In this document: one piece after another, positions 28,049 through 37,042 of the stretch
Layout of the letters: each line of letters starts with the position of its first letter
Numbering within the stretch: position 1 is the stretch's first letter
Origin: Nitrospirales bacterium
GTDB taxonomy: Bacteria; Nitrospirota; Nitrospiria; Nitrospirales; UBA8639
Assembly (NCBI GenBank): GCA_012270585.1
Contig: JAAXIB010000058.1
Span: 1 to 64,000, forward strand
Length of the DNA: 64,000 nt
Direction of reading: 5' to 3'
The notes under the pieces: model-generated
Seen by the model: the letters and a program-made list of their open reading frames with translations, nothing else
Databases searched by the model: none
Told to the model about the DNA's origin: nothing
Program-made: the position numbers and the translations under genes

Positions 28049-28077
28049 TTGATTTTTAGAAATTTTAAGATCATAAT
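28049..28077 (+). promoter_or_regulatory. abiE promoter between two operators
   Basis: TTGATT (28049-28054) and CATAAT (28072-28077) with a 17-base spacer give a good sigma70 promoter for abiEi-abiEii. Transcription would start within operator O2. Confidence 0.65.
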
Positions 28078-28079
28078 GC

Positions 28080-28094
28080 TTACATTAAATGTAA
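28080..28094. promoter_or_regulatory. AbiEi operator O2 (15-bp palindrome)
   Basis: Second identical TTACATTAAATGTAA. It covers the predicted transcription start and reaches the AAGG sequence (28093-28096) before the abiEi ATG at 28107. Occupation would block the promoter, fitting negative autoregulation. Confidence 0.75.
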
Positions 28095-28106
28095 GGTTTT
28101 TGATCC

Positions 28107-28724
28107 ATGAAAAGAGATCCACGGGAAACAGAACGAGCACTGATCCAGATTGCCAGAGAACAGGAAGGCTACTTCACCGCCGCCCAAGCTCTCTCAGTCG
28201 GCTATACTTACCGGCAACATCATCATCACAAGAACCGAGGCAATTGGGAACAAATAGACCACGGTGTCTACCGCCTGCGCACCTACCCTGAAAGTGAATA
28301 CGAAGACCTGATCCGTTGGTCTCTTTGGAGCCGTAATCAACGAGGCGAAATCCAAGCGACTGTTTCTCATGAAACAGCTTTGGCGATCCATGAACTTGGA
28401 GACACAATGCCTAGCAGAATTCACCTCACGGTCCCTCCTGGTTTTCGAAAGAAGCTTCCCGGCGGATGCATACCCCACAAAGCCGTGCTCCGGCCTGATG
28501 AGATTGAACGACGACGCGGATTCAATGTGACAACACCTCTTCGAACACTTCTGGACGTAGCAAACGGTCCCATCAGCCAAGATCTTCTTGAAGGAGCAAT
28601 ACGTGATGCTTTCGAGCGAGGTATTCTCCAGAGGAAAAAGCTCCTATCCAATACTCTCCCCGACCACTCAAAGGCTAAACTGCTGGCTGCGATTAAAACG
28701 GTTGAACGCATGGAGGTTGCATAG
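28107..28724 (+). CDS. abiEi: AbiEi-type antitoxin (type IV toxin-antitoxin)
   Basis: 205 residues. The N-terminal winged-helix AbiEi domain reads GYFTAAQALSVGYTYRQHHHHKNRGNWEQIDHGVYRL; the C-terminal antitoxin domain includes ATVSHETALAIHELGDTMPSRIHLTVP and TTPLRTLLDVA. In studied AbiE systems the antitoxin represses its own promoter through paired inverted repeats and counteracts the toxin without direct binding. The upstream palindromes match that model. Its stop overlaps the abiEii GTG (TAGTG). Confidence 0.88.
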   Translation: MKRDPRETERALIQIAREQEGYFTAAQALSVGYTYRQHHHHKNRGNWEQIDHGVYRLRTYPESEYEDLIRWSLWSRNQRGEIQATVSHETALAIHELGDTMPSRIHLTVPPGFRKKLPGGCIPHKAVLRPDEIERRRGFNVTTPLRTLLDVANGPISQDLLEGAIRDAFERGILQRKKLLSNTLPDHSKAKLLAAIKTVERMEVA

Positions 28725-29632
28725 TGCCCGGACCAAGTCGGTTCAGCACGGCAGGGGCATTCCGGCAATCGTTGGAAGAAAGGTTAAACCAGCTTGCCAA
28801 GAACCAAGGGACCGACTTAGGCCGTTTGCGTCGCCGCGTGGCCTTTGAACGTCTGCTTGCACGACTCTTTACGCAGGAGAATCCACGCTGGTTACTGAAA
28901 GGAGGATATGCCATCGAGCTTCGCCTTCAAGAGATTGCCCGAGCGACCAAGGATATTGACCTTAGTATGCACGACTCTTCTTTCCAAATACTTCAAGGAC
29001 AAAATCCGCAACAAATGCTCCGTGAACTACTGCAAGATGAACTTACAAGGGATCTGGACGACTGGTTTACCTTTCATTTGGGTGCACCGACAGCGGACCT
29101 GCGAGCGGCTCCACTTGGCGGAGCGAGATTCCCGGTAAACGCTCAGCTTGATAACCGACTGTTTGCCAGATTCAATCTTGATGTGGGGCTTGGAGATGCC
29201 GCAGTATCCGAACCGGAATGGATCACCGGGCATGAACTCCTGAGTTTCGCAGACGTCCCTCCAGCACGAATCGCCATGGTACCACTCGACCAGCAGTTCG
29301 TGGAGAAGATCCATGCCTATTCTTTTCCACGAGAATCGTCGAGAGTTAGAGACTTGGTTGATCTCGTTCTCTTGATCGAAAACGGTCTTCCCGAACCCAT
29401 GCAAATCATTCGAGCACTGAAAAGCACGTTCACGCGCCGAGACACCCATCCCTTGCCAATAAACCTTGCGCCTCCTCCCGAGCAATGGAGAGAGCCGTAC
29501 GGAGCATTGGCCTCAGAATGCCATCTGCACTCCACAACCCTAGAGACCGCATACGCATGCCTTACGGCCTACTGGAATCGACTCGAAATAACCGTTGAGG
29601 AAGGGAAAGATCAACCGCCAAAGAAAGTTTAA
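28724..29632 (+). CDS. abiEii: AbiEii-type nucleotidyltransferase toxin
   Basis: 302 residues with a DNA-polymerase-beta-like nucleotidyltransferase core: WLLKGGYAIELRL followed by RATKDIDLSMHD, the motif pattern of AbiEii/AbiGii toxins, and a later KIHAYSFPRESSRVRDLVDLVLLIE segment. Related enzymes inactivate tRNA or other RNA by adding nucleotides, halting growth during phage infection. The start is GTG 28724, overlapping the antitoxin stop, with GGAGG about nine bases upstream. Confidence 0.87.
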   Translation: MPGPSRFSTAGAFRQSLEERLNQLAKNQGTDLGRLRRRVAFERLLARLFTQENPRWLLKGGYAIELRLQEIARATKDIDLSMHDSSFQILQGQNPQQMLRELLQDELTRDLDDWFTFHLGAPTADLRAAPLGGARFPVNAQLDNRLFARFNLDVGLGDAAVSEPEWITGHELLSFADVPPARIAMVPLDQQFVEKIHAYSFPRESSRVRDLVDLVLLIENGLPEPMQIIRALKSTFTRRDTHPLPINLAPPPEQWREPYGALASECHLHSTTLETAYACLTAYWNRLEITVEEGKDQPPKKV

Positions 29633-29651
29633 AAGGACAAGCAACGGCAAC

Positions 29652-31211
29652 ATGGCAAAAACAAAAAAACCGATTGAACCCCTGACTACGGCGCAACGAC
29701 TCGGCAGTCTCATCAAATCCGCACGCGACATCATGCGGAAAGACAAAGGGCTGAATGGCGATCTCGATCGCCTGCCTATGCTGACATGGATCATGTTTCT
29801 CAAATTTCTCGATGACCTGGAACATAATCGAGAAATCGAGGCCGAACTTGCCAAAGAACCTTTTCGCCCAACCATTGAGCAACCGTATCGCTGGCGCGAT
29901 TGGGCGGCAAAGCCTGATGGCATCACCGGGGATGAACTCATTGCCTTTGTGAACAACGACGAAGTTGTTAGGCCGGATGGCACTCGTGGAGCCGGCCTCT
30001 TTGCCTACTTGCGCGAACTTCAAGGCATCAACGGCGGCGACCGACGCGACGTCATTGCATCCGTGTTTCATGGCACCATTAACCGAATGATCAATGGCTA
30101 CCTCCTCCGTGATGTCATCAATAAGGTCAACAACTTTCACTTTACCTCAAGCGAGGAAATCCACACGCTCGGGCACCTTTACGAAGCCCTGCTTAAAGAA
30201 ATGCGCGATGCGGCCGGAGATTCCGGAGAGTTCTACACTCCGCGAACGGTTGTACGGTTCATGGTGCAGGTCACTGATCCTCAACTTGGAGAAACCGTAC
30301 TCGATCCGGCCTGCGGAACCGGCGGCTTCCTCGTGGAAGCCTACACCCATTTAGAAAAACAATGCGCGACCGTCCAGCAACGAAAAACTCTTCAGACCAA
30401 GAGCCTATTGGGAGGGGAAGCCAAGCCCCTGCCGTACTTGCTGGCACAGATGAATTTGCTCCTGCATGGGTTGGAGTCACCCAAAATCGATTCAGGCAAC
30501 AGCCTCCGTTTTCCCCTCAACGAGATTGGCGACAAGGACCGCGTTGACGTGATCCTTACGAATCCTCCCTTCGGCGGAGAAGAAGAACGTGGCATTCTCT
30601 CGAATTTTCCTGAAGACAAACAAACCTCCGAGACGGCTCTCCTCTTTCTCCAATTCATCATGCGCAAACTTCGACGCCCAAGAAGTCCTTCTCCTGCTGA
30701 AAGAAAGGATGGCCGGGCTGGAGTCGTTGTGCCCAACGGGACGCTATTCGGTGATGGAGTCTGCGCCCGGATCAAAGAAGAACTGTTGAAAAACTTCAAT
30801 CTTCATACGATCGTCCGTCTGCCCAATGGGGTGTTCGCGCCATACACGTCGATTCCCACCAATCTGTTGTTCTTCGACCATCCCGGCCCGACCGAGCACG
30901 TGTGGTATTACGAACAACCCTTGCCCGAAGGCCGCAAGCAATATACCAAGACCATGCCCATGCAGTTCGAGGAATTCAAAGACTGCCTCGCCTGGTGGAA
31001 GAGACGTAAGGAAACGGACCGAGCGTGGAAAGTTTCAGCAAAAGACCTGCTGGCCAACAACTGCAATCTCGACATCAAGAACCCCAGGAACAAACAGGAC
31101 CTCGAACACCTCCCCCCGGAGCAATTGGTTGACAGCATCCTCAAAAAAGAACAGCGGATAATTGAAATCATGGGTGAGATTAAGCAAATGCTAGGAGAAA
31201 CAGACAAATGA
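29652..31211 (+). CDS. hsdM: type I restriction-modification methyltransferase subunit M
   Basis: About 519 residues: N-terminal HsdM_N helical domain (TTAQRLGSLIKSARDIMRKDKGLNGDLDRLPMLTWIMFLKFLDD), then the N6-adenine methylase core with SAM motif LDPACGTGGFLVEAY, preceding GEFYTPRTVVRFMV, and catalytic NPPFGG. It methylates adenines in the bipartite site chosen by HsdS. I chose ATG 29652; a TTG at 29595 would overlap abiEii. Its stop overlaps the hsdS ATG (ATGA). Confidence 0.94.
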   Translation: MAKTKKPIEPLTTAQRLGSLIKSARDIMRKDKGLNGDLDRLPMLTWIMFLKFLDDLEHNREIEAELAKEPFRPTIEQPYRWRDWAAKPDGITGDELIAFVNNDEVVRPDGTRGAGLFAYLRELQGINGGDRRDVIASVFHGTINRMINGYLLRDVINKVNNFHFTSSEEIHTLGHLYEALLKEMRDAAGDSGEFYTPRTVVRFMVQVTDPQLGETVLDPACGTGGFLVEAYTHLEKQCATVQQRKTLQTKSLLGGEAKPLPYLLAQMNLLLHGLESPKIDSGNSLRFPLNEIGDKDRVDVILTNPPFGGEEERGILSNFPEDKQTSETALLFLQFIMRKLRRPRSPSPAERKDGRAGVVVPNGTLFGDGVCARIKEELLKNFNLHTIVRLPNGVFAPYTSIPTNLLFFDHPGPTEHVWYYEQPLPEGRKQYTKTMPMQFEEFKDCLAWWKRRKETDRAWKVSAKDLLANNCNLDIKNPRNKQDLEHLPPEQLVDSILKKEQRIIEIMGEIKQMLGETDK

Positions 31212-32365
31212 ACAGCCCATGGCAGCATACAAAGCTTGCCAAGACACTTGCTCCTGTATCACGACCTGAAGCCGTAGACCCAACAAAAGAGTATCGGCTT
31301 TTGGGAATCCGTTTAGATGGTGGAGGGCCATTTCTACGTGAGACCATAATTGGTTCACAAATTGCAGCCACGAAACTTTCTAAAGTTGAGGCAGGAGATT
31401 TTATCTATAGCCGTCTGTTCGCATGGCGCGGAGCATTTGGTGTGATTGCTAGTCCCTTTGATGGTTGTTACGTCTCCGGTGAGTTTCCGACTTTTCGATC
31501 AATTTCGGATATCCTTGACACTGAATTTTTAAGATTGTGGTTTCGCCTACCGTCGACAATCAGGCGAGTGGAAGAAAATTGTACTGGCAGCACGCCATTA
31601 ACACGCAATCGCTTTAAGGAGAATTTCTTTCTTGACCTTGAAATCCCTCTCCCCCCACTTCCAGAGCAACGACGAATTGTGGCGCGCATTGAAACTCTCG
31701 CGGCCAAGATTGAAGAAACAAAAAAGCTGAAAAAGCAGATTGAACAAGATGCGGATAAATTGCTTTTGGGTACGTTCTACAAATTGATTTCTGGCGCAAA
31801 GGAAGAACTTTTGCGAGAAATCGCTCCAATCACACGACGCCCTGTCAAGATTGACACCGCTTCAAGTTATCCGGAAATAGGCATTCGATCCTTTGGAAAA
31901 GGAACGTTTCATAAGCCCAACCTAAGCGGTTGGGAGGTCGGATCAAAAAAGCTTTACAGGGTTCAGGCAGACGACCTTCTTTTTAATAATGTCTTTGCTT
32001 GGGAGGGCGCGATAGCCGTTGTTCAACCTGAGGATGCTGGACGTGTTGGCTCACACAGGTTTATTGCCTGCGTTCCCAAGAAGGAACTCGTCACCGCACA
32101 TTTCTTGCGATTTTACTTTCTCACTGAAGCAGGTCTCGAAAAAATTGGGCTTGCCTCCCCAGGTGGAGCAGGCAGAAATCGAACTTTGGGATTGGAGAAA
32201 CTTGAAGCCATAACCGTGCCAGTACCCTCTTTTGAAAAACAACTTTGGTTTGACAAACTACAGCTAACCATAGAAAAGATAAGAGAAGGACTCTCTCAAA
32301 CCGCCCTTGAACTCGACACGCTCCGCCCCTCCATCCTCGCCAAAGCCTTTAAAGGTGAGCTGTAA
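31208..32365 (+). CDS. hsdS: type I restriction specificity subunit S
   Basis: 385 residues in two parallel halves: TRD1 (about 1-145), central conserved helices (LPPLPEQRRIVARIETLAAKIEETKKLKKQIEQDADKLLL), TRD2 (about 190-335) and a distal helix ending TLRPSILAKAFKGEL. Both TRDs share the local patterns xGIR...G.F and an FAWxGA segment (LFAWRGAFGV, VFAWEGAIAV), so they belong to one TRD type. Each TRD reads half of the bipartite DNA site. The target cannot be predicted from sequence here. Confidence 0.9.
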   Translation: MNSPWQHTKLAKTLAPVSRPEAVDPTKEYRLLGIRLDGGGPFLRETIIGSQIAATKLSKVEAGDFIYSRLFAWRGAFGVIASPFDGCYVSGEFPTFRSISDILDTEFLRLWFRLPSTIRRVEENCTGSTPLTRNRFKENFFLDLEIPLPPLPEQRRIVARIETLAAKIEETKKLKKQIEQDADKLLLGTFYKLISGAKEELLREIAPITRRPVKIDTASSYPEIGIRSFGKGTFHKPNLSGWEVGSKKLYRVQADDLLFNNVFAWEGAIAVVQPEDAGRVGSHRFIACVPKKELVTAHFLRFYFLTEAGLEKIGLASPGGAGRNRTLGLEKLEAITVPVPSFEKQLWFDKLQLTIEKIREGLSQTALELDTLRPSILAKAFKGEL

Positions 32366-32524
32366 GGACAGAATGATTAAAGACTATGAAAAAGCAGCAC
32401 TCATTATTCAGAAGCATTGTAAATGCTTTTCCATAGTCTCAAGCCTGCACCAGAGGCAAAATCGTATCTACTCCCAGCGAAGGCTTAGGTATCCTCTAAA
32501 ATCATTCAAAAAAGGACCGCCTTT

Positions 32525-33400
32525 ATGATTAGAAAATTAAAAGTGGACTTTTTCAAAGTCGTCCTTCCAGATGAAACTCTCCATTCATTCGAGGATATCT
32601 TAAATGCTGTGCATGTTTCTCCTAATGACGATACTCGAAATGCCACCAAAAATGCTTGCCCGTTCAGGTTGCAAAAATCGAGAAAAATTGAAGATTGCTG
32701 GAAGGGCGAAATGATGCGAATTCGAATGGATCAGTTGCCGATAAAGGCCAAGCTTAGTGGAGACGTCTCGTCTATTGACCTCGAAGATGATGAAGGGATT
32801 GGAGAAGAGACTGCTTTTTTATATCATGTCCCAACTAAAGTCCTTGCCATCCAACGAAACCGTTATGGGGTTTCAGCCGGAGTGTTTGCCTGGTACTTTG
32901 AAGAAAAAGGGTCTGTGGATTCAATCGAACTTCAACCAATTTTGCAAAAAGATGGATTGCAACGCCTTGCAAATATAAAAGACGTGCGGAAGCTATCTCT
33001 GAATATTGCCGGCGTAGAAAATATGACTGCCTTTAAAGGCTTAGGAAAAGGCGTTAAATCCATGCTATCCCTAATAGATCAATTTAAATCTCCAAATCTG
33101 ATGCTGACGTTTTCAATGGGTAAACGACAAGGATCACTCAAATGGGTCAAAAATTTTGCTCAATCGTTTGTAAAGTCTAACCAACAGGGAGAAAACTCAA
33201 TTCATAAGTTTGAAATATCGGGAAAAACCGAGGATGGGGAAAAGTCAGTTTTAGATTTGATTGAGTATCGAATGGTGGAGGAAATTGAAGTTCAATTGAA
33301 GTCTGGGCGAACTATCTCTTCATCTGAGCGGGAATATGCCGTTGAAAAAGCCTTCTCCTCCAGAAAGCAGGAATTACTTGAAATGTTCTCAGGACAATGA
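32525..33400 (+). CDS. DUF6731-like protein, candidate defence sensor
   Basis: 291 residues, no membrane segment or signal peptide. The opening KLKVDFFKVVLPDETLHSFEDILNAV and the middle section (ETAFLYHVPTKVLAIQRNRYGVSAGVFAWYFE) resemble the uncharacterised DUF6731 family as I remember it; this could not be checked. AAGGACC lies about seven bases before the ATG. It is followed after nine bases by a four-helix membrane protein, and the pair follows a type I RM operon, typical of a sensor-plus-membrane-effector defence unit. No enzyme motif is visible. Its A/T-rich composition differs from the housekeeping genes and suggests transfer. Confidence 0.55.
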   Translation: MIRKLKVDFFKVVLPDETLHSFEDILNAVHVSPNDDTRNATKNACPFRLQKSRKIEDCWKGEMMRIRMDQLPIKAKLSGDVSSIDLEDDEGIGEETAFLYHVPTKVLAIQRNRYGVSAGVFAWYFEEKGSVDSIELQPILQKDGLQRLANIKDVRKLSLNIAGVENMTAFKGLGKGVKSMLSLIDQFKSPNLMLTFSMGKRQGSLKWVKNFAQSFVKSNQQGENSIHKFEISGKTEDGEKSVLDLIEYRMVEEIEVQLKSGRTISSSEREYAVEKAFSSRKQELLEMFSGQ

Positions 33401-33409
33401 GGACCCATA

Positions 33410-33874
33410 ATGACATCTGAAACAATCGAGCGCTGGTACCCGTATGTTTTCGGTTTTGTCATAACTATTTTATATTTTTATTTCCATCGACTAATCGATG
33501 TACTTTCAACGGCTAAAGTTCTTTTTCCCGTATTGGCCAGTATAAGTGCAATCGCTGTTGGGTTTCTCCTTACCGCACAATCTATTCTCTTATCTATGGA
33601 TCAGCGAAGCGTCATCAAAGGCTTAAAACAAGGAGGGGTTTATGGTTATTTGGTCGGGTACGTCGTCCAAGCAATCTATTGGTCATTCGGCACAACAATT
33701 GTCACGGCGACAGGAATGGTCTTGAGCTTACACGTCAATGTAAGCGACAGGGTGTCCTTCGTCATTTTTACTGGGGTGTGGATCTTTTTTACCACAACAG
33801 CTGTCATGTGTTGTTACCGAGTGATTCGTATCTTTTCCAAAATTTTGAGACAACTTGCAAAGGGTGAGTCATAA
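33410..33874 (+). CDS. four-helix membrane protein paired with DUF6731-like gene
   Basis: 154 residues with four predicted membrane helices: about 10-30, 36-60, 76-107 and 113-140, with a short basic C-terminal tail (RVIRIFSKILRQLAKGES). No catalytic motif or known domain was recognised. TGAGG about ten bases before the ATG overlaps the end of the preceding gene, so expression is coupled. Size and topology fit small membrane effectors of abortive-infection systems, but this is context-based inference. Confidence 0.6.
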   Translation: MTSETIERWYPYVFGFVITILYFYFHRLIDVLSTAKVLFPVLASISAIAVGFLLTAQSILLSMDQRSVIKGLKQGGVYGYLVGYVVQAIYWSFGTTIVTATGMVLSLHVNVSDRVSFVIFTGVWIFFTTTAVMCCYRVIRIFSKILRQLAKGES

Positions 33875-34107
33875 CCATACTCAAAAAATGGAAATCGTGA
33901 CTAGGGCAAAAAGATTCGAATCGCAATCTGATCAGGCTCACGATAAAGAACCCCTAATCTGGTCAGACCGCCAAGACTTTGCATCACGTCTGAACGGTAG
34001 CTCGCAGTGAGTGAATATGTCTCTTTTTATTGTTTGCATAACTAGAGTCACTGCCACGCTCAACCTCCGCTCTATCTCGACCACGTCATTAAAGGAGAAC
34101 GTTTGTC

Positions 34108-34811
34108 ATGGCCAAACATACTCCACTTGTTTCCCAATACCTTGAAAAAATTTCCCGATCGGTTTTGGAGAAATATCAGGGCATTATTCGGGAATATGTG
34201 GCCAAGCGGCATGGGGTCTATGCCTTGTATCGCGGGAACCGGCTGTATTACGTGGGCCTTGCGAGTAACCTCAGAAACCGACTCCGACATCATTTGCGGG
34301 ATCGACATGGCCAGTCATGGGACCGCTTCAGCGTGTATCTCACGATTGGTGACAGTCACATCAAGGAATTGGAATCTCTTGTTCTGAGGTCGTCAGTCCA
34401 CCAGGGAATAAATTGGTGGGCACCTTTGGCAAAGCAGAAAACCTTCGAAACCGGCTTGGTCAGGCCATTCGCCAGCAGCAACGAAAAGAACTTGGGGAAC
34501 TCATCGGAGGCCGAACTAGAAAGCCACCCGTCAAACCAACATCAGCTTCTCCTAAAAACCGCAAGGGACAATCGCTGATCCTTTCCAAATATATCTCCAC
34601 ACCTTTGAAGCTCAAGGCAAAGTTCAAAAACAAAACCGTCACGGCCAGAGTTATGCAAAACGGAACAATCCGTTTTGCAGGGAAGACGTATTTTTCACCC
34701 TCGCTGGCAGCGGCTGCAGCCTGCGGCGGCCAAAAGCGCAACGGCTGGATTTTTTGGAGTTACGCACGGACGACCGGTGATTGGGTTCGTTTAGACCAGT
34801 TGCGAAAGTGA
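34108..34811 (+). pseudogene. GIY-YIG nuclease gene broken by a one-base deletion
   Basis: The first frame (from ATG 34108, AAGGAG upstream) encodes a GIY-YIG domain: HGVYALYRGNRLYYVGLASNLRNRLRHHL, then DSHIKELESLVLR. Directly afterwards the frame is lost at about 34389-34393. The downstream frame, open to 34811, continues VSPPGNKLVGTFGKAENLRN and ends in a RAMA/DUF2924-like segment (GTIRFAGKTYFSPSLAAAA, NGWIFWSYARTTGDWVRLDQLRK). Adding one base after AGG would restore a single protein of about 234 residues. Probably a defence-island nuclease that has decayed, or a sequencing error. Confidence 0.78.
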
Positions 34812-34896
34812 ATCGAGGCTAGTCAGACCTTGGCAAAGACGTTCGCCATGGCAAAGGGCTCTCCCGCCCCCGCGGCGATGAAAACGCAAAGAAGTG

Positions 34897-35148
34897 TTAT
34901 CCTTTGACAGCTTGCGTTTGCCGTTGATTTTGAATCACCACAGTCGGATCAGGGTTACGGGACGGGATGGACAGCCCCGTTTCTTTTAGAAAAGAGACAT
35001 GCTCCTGCATACCCCATTTAGCCTTGTAGACGCAGTCTTCAATGGAGTGACCGATTCTGGTGAACCCTTCAAGCTCTTCCGAATAAAATCCAAAAAAATT
35101 GGGGTCGTCAGTCGCTTCAATGATTAACGAATACTCCAGATCAATCAT
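34897..35148 (-). CDS. HicB-like antitoxin, orphan
   Basis: 83 residues: LEYSLIIEATDDPNFFGFYSEELEGFTRIGHSIEDCVYKAKWGMQEHVSFLKETGLSIPSRNPDPTVVI, the partial RNase-H-like fold of HicB antitoxins ending in a short tail without the usual DNA-binding domain. No HicA toxin ORF is present on either side: fhs ends 44 bases upstream and the GIY-YIG remnant follows. It may be solitary or a remnant. GGAAGGAAAGC precedes the ATG. Confidence 0.72.
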   Translation of the reverse strand: MIDLEYSLIIEATDDPNFFGFYSEELEGFTRIGHSIEDCVYKAKWGMQEHVSFLKETGLSIPSRNPDPTVVIQNQRQTQAVKG

Positions 35149-35192
35149 GCTTTCCTTCCCCTTTTTTGGATAAACCAGCCGCCATGCTGCGA

Positions 35193-36875
35193 TCAGAACA
35201 GGCCGACGACGTCTCCCTTGGCATCAAGGCCCACGGCTTCGGCAGCCGGCACGCGCGGGAGCCCGGGCATCGTCATGATCCCGCCGGTCAACACGACGAG
35301 AAACTCCGCGCCCAGGGACAACCGGATTTCTCGAATGGGGATCGTAAAGCCGGTGGGCGCACCTTTTTTTTCAGGGTCGGTTGAAAAGCTGTATTGGGTC
35401 TTGGCCATGCAGATGGGAAATCGGCCGTATCCCTTGTTTTCCAGTTCCTCGAATTGTTGGAGCACGGCTGACGGAATATCCGCATCATCCGCACCATAAA
35501 TCTCTTTCGACACGATCCGGACTTTTTCGGCAAGCGGCAGGTCATCGGCATAGAGTGGACGAAAGTCGGTGGGTTCGTCTTCGATCGTCTTCACCACCAG
35601 CTCCGCCAACGCAACGGCCCCTTCCCCTCCTTTGGCCCAATGATTCGCCAAGGCCATTTTCACGCCGCGGCCGGCGCAGATTTCCCGCACCAGATCCAAT
35701 TCGGCTTTGGTATCACTCGTGAATTCATTGATGGCCACGACCACGGGTACCCCGAATTTCTTCACGTTGTCCAGGTGCCGTACGAGATTCGGCAGGCCGC
35801 GTTTGAGCGCGTCGAGGTTTTCCGTTGTCAGTTCTTTGAGTTTGGCTCCGCCGTGCAACTTCAGCGCCTTGACCGTTGCCACCACCACGGCACAGTCCGG
35901 CCTCAACCCTGCTCGCCGGCATTTGATATTAAAAAATTTCTCCGCACCCAGGTCCGCACCGAACCCTGCCTCGGTCACCACGTAGTCTGCCAATTTCAAG
36001 GCCGCTTTCGTGGCCACGACCGAATTACACCCATGGGCAATATTGCCGAACGGTCCCCCGTGCACGAAGGCGGGATTCCACTCCAGGGTCTGAACCAGGT
36101 TGGGGTTGAACGCATCCTTCAACAAGGCGGTCATGGCGCCCTGAGCTTTCACGTCCTTGGCAAAGACAAATTCTTTTTGCGGAGTTTGTCCGACATTGAT
36201 GTTCCCCAACCGTCGCTGCAGATCGCGTAAATCCGTGGCCAGACACAACACCGCCATGACCTCGGAGGCCGCCGTGATGTCGAAGCTCCCTTCCCTGGCA
36301 AAGCCGTTCACGGCAGAGCCGAGCCCCGTGACAATCTGGCGTAACGACCGATCGTTCATATCCATGATCCGTCGCCAACTGATCTGCCTGGCATCCAAAA
36401 AAGGAGCATGGCCCCAATACAAATGGTTGTCTACCATCGCCGCGAGCAGATTATGCGCCGAGGTAATGGCGTGGAAATCTCCCGTAAAGTGCAAATTGAT
36501 GTCGGTCATGGGCACGACTTGGGCGTACCCGCCTCCGCAGGCGCCGCCTTTCATGCCGAAACACGGCCCCAGGCTCGGTTCCCGCAAGGCCACCATCACT
36601 TTTTTCCCGATCTTCGCCAGCCCGTCGGTCAGGCCGACGGACGTCGTGGTTTTGCCTTCCCCGGCCGGCGTGGGTGTCATAGCCGTCATCAATATCAATT
36701 TCCCATCGGGTCTTTCGTTCACCCCCCCGGGTAAGGAAAACGGAATTTTGGCCTTGTGTTTTCCATAGAGATCCAGGCTCTCCCGATCGAGTCCCAATTT
36801 TTCCTGCGCCACCTGCTCAATTGGCCGGAGGATGGCCTTGCTGGCAATTTCACTATTGATGTTTGTCTGTGCCAT
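35193..36875 (-). CDS. fhs: formate--tetrahydrofolate ligase
   Basis: 560 residues: P-loop-like [94 protein letters not shown] and [10 protein letters not shown], the signatures of Fhs. It ligates formate to tetrahydrofolate with ATP and feeds C1 metabolism; in autotrophs it can support the reductive glycine or acetyl-CoA route, a role not shown here. GAGGTGAGG precedes the ATG. Divergent from the EEP-family gene. Confidence 0.96.
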   Translation of the reverse strand: MAQTNINSEIASKAILRPIEQVAQEKLGLDRESLDLYGKHKAKIPFSLPGGVNERPDGKLILMTAMTPTPAGEGKTTTSVGLTDGLAKIGKKVMVALREPSLGPCFGMKGGACGGGYAQVVPMTDINLHFTGDFHAITSAHNLLAAMVDNHLYWGHAPFLDARQISWRRIMDMNDRSLRQIVTGLGSAVNGFAREGSFDITAASEVMAVLCLATDLRDLQRRLGNINVGQTPQKEFVFAKDVKAQGAMTALLKDAFNPNLVQTLEWNPAFVHGGPFGNIAHGCNSVVATKAALKLADYVVTEAGFGADLGAEKFFNIKCRRAGLRPDCAVVVATVKALKLHGGAKLKELTTENLDALKRGLPNLVRHLDNVKKFGVPVVVAINEFTSDTKAELDLVREICAGRGVKMALANHWAKGGEGAVALAELVVKTIEDEPTDFRPLYADDLPLAEKVRIVSKEIYGADDADIPSAVLQQFEELENKGYGRFPICMAKTQYSFSTDPEKKGAPTGFTIPIREIRLSLGAEFLVVLTGGIMTMPGLPRVPAAEAVGLDAKGDVVGLF

Positions 36876-37042
36876 GCCTCACCTCAGTCGACATTATTGA
36901 CGTTTTTGCCCACCAGATTGCTGAACGGCATCACCTGTTGGCCCCCGGCTCAACAACCGGATGCTGAAACGAGCCTGCCAGTCCACACTATCCTTCTCGG
37001 CCAGGGTTTGGTATGTATGAGTAACGTGTGCGGGAGATCGTG

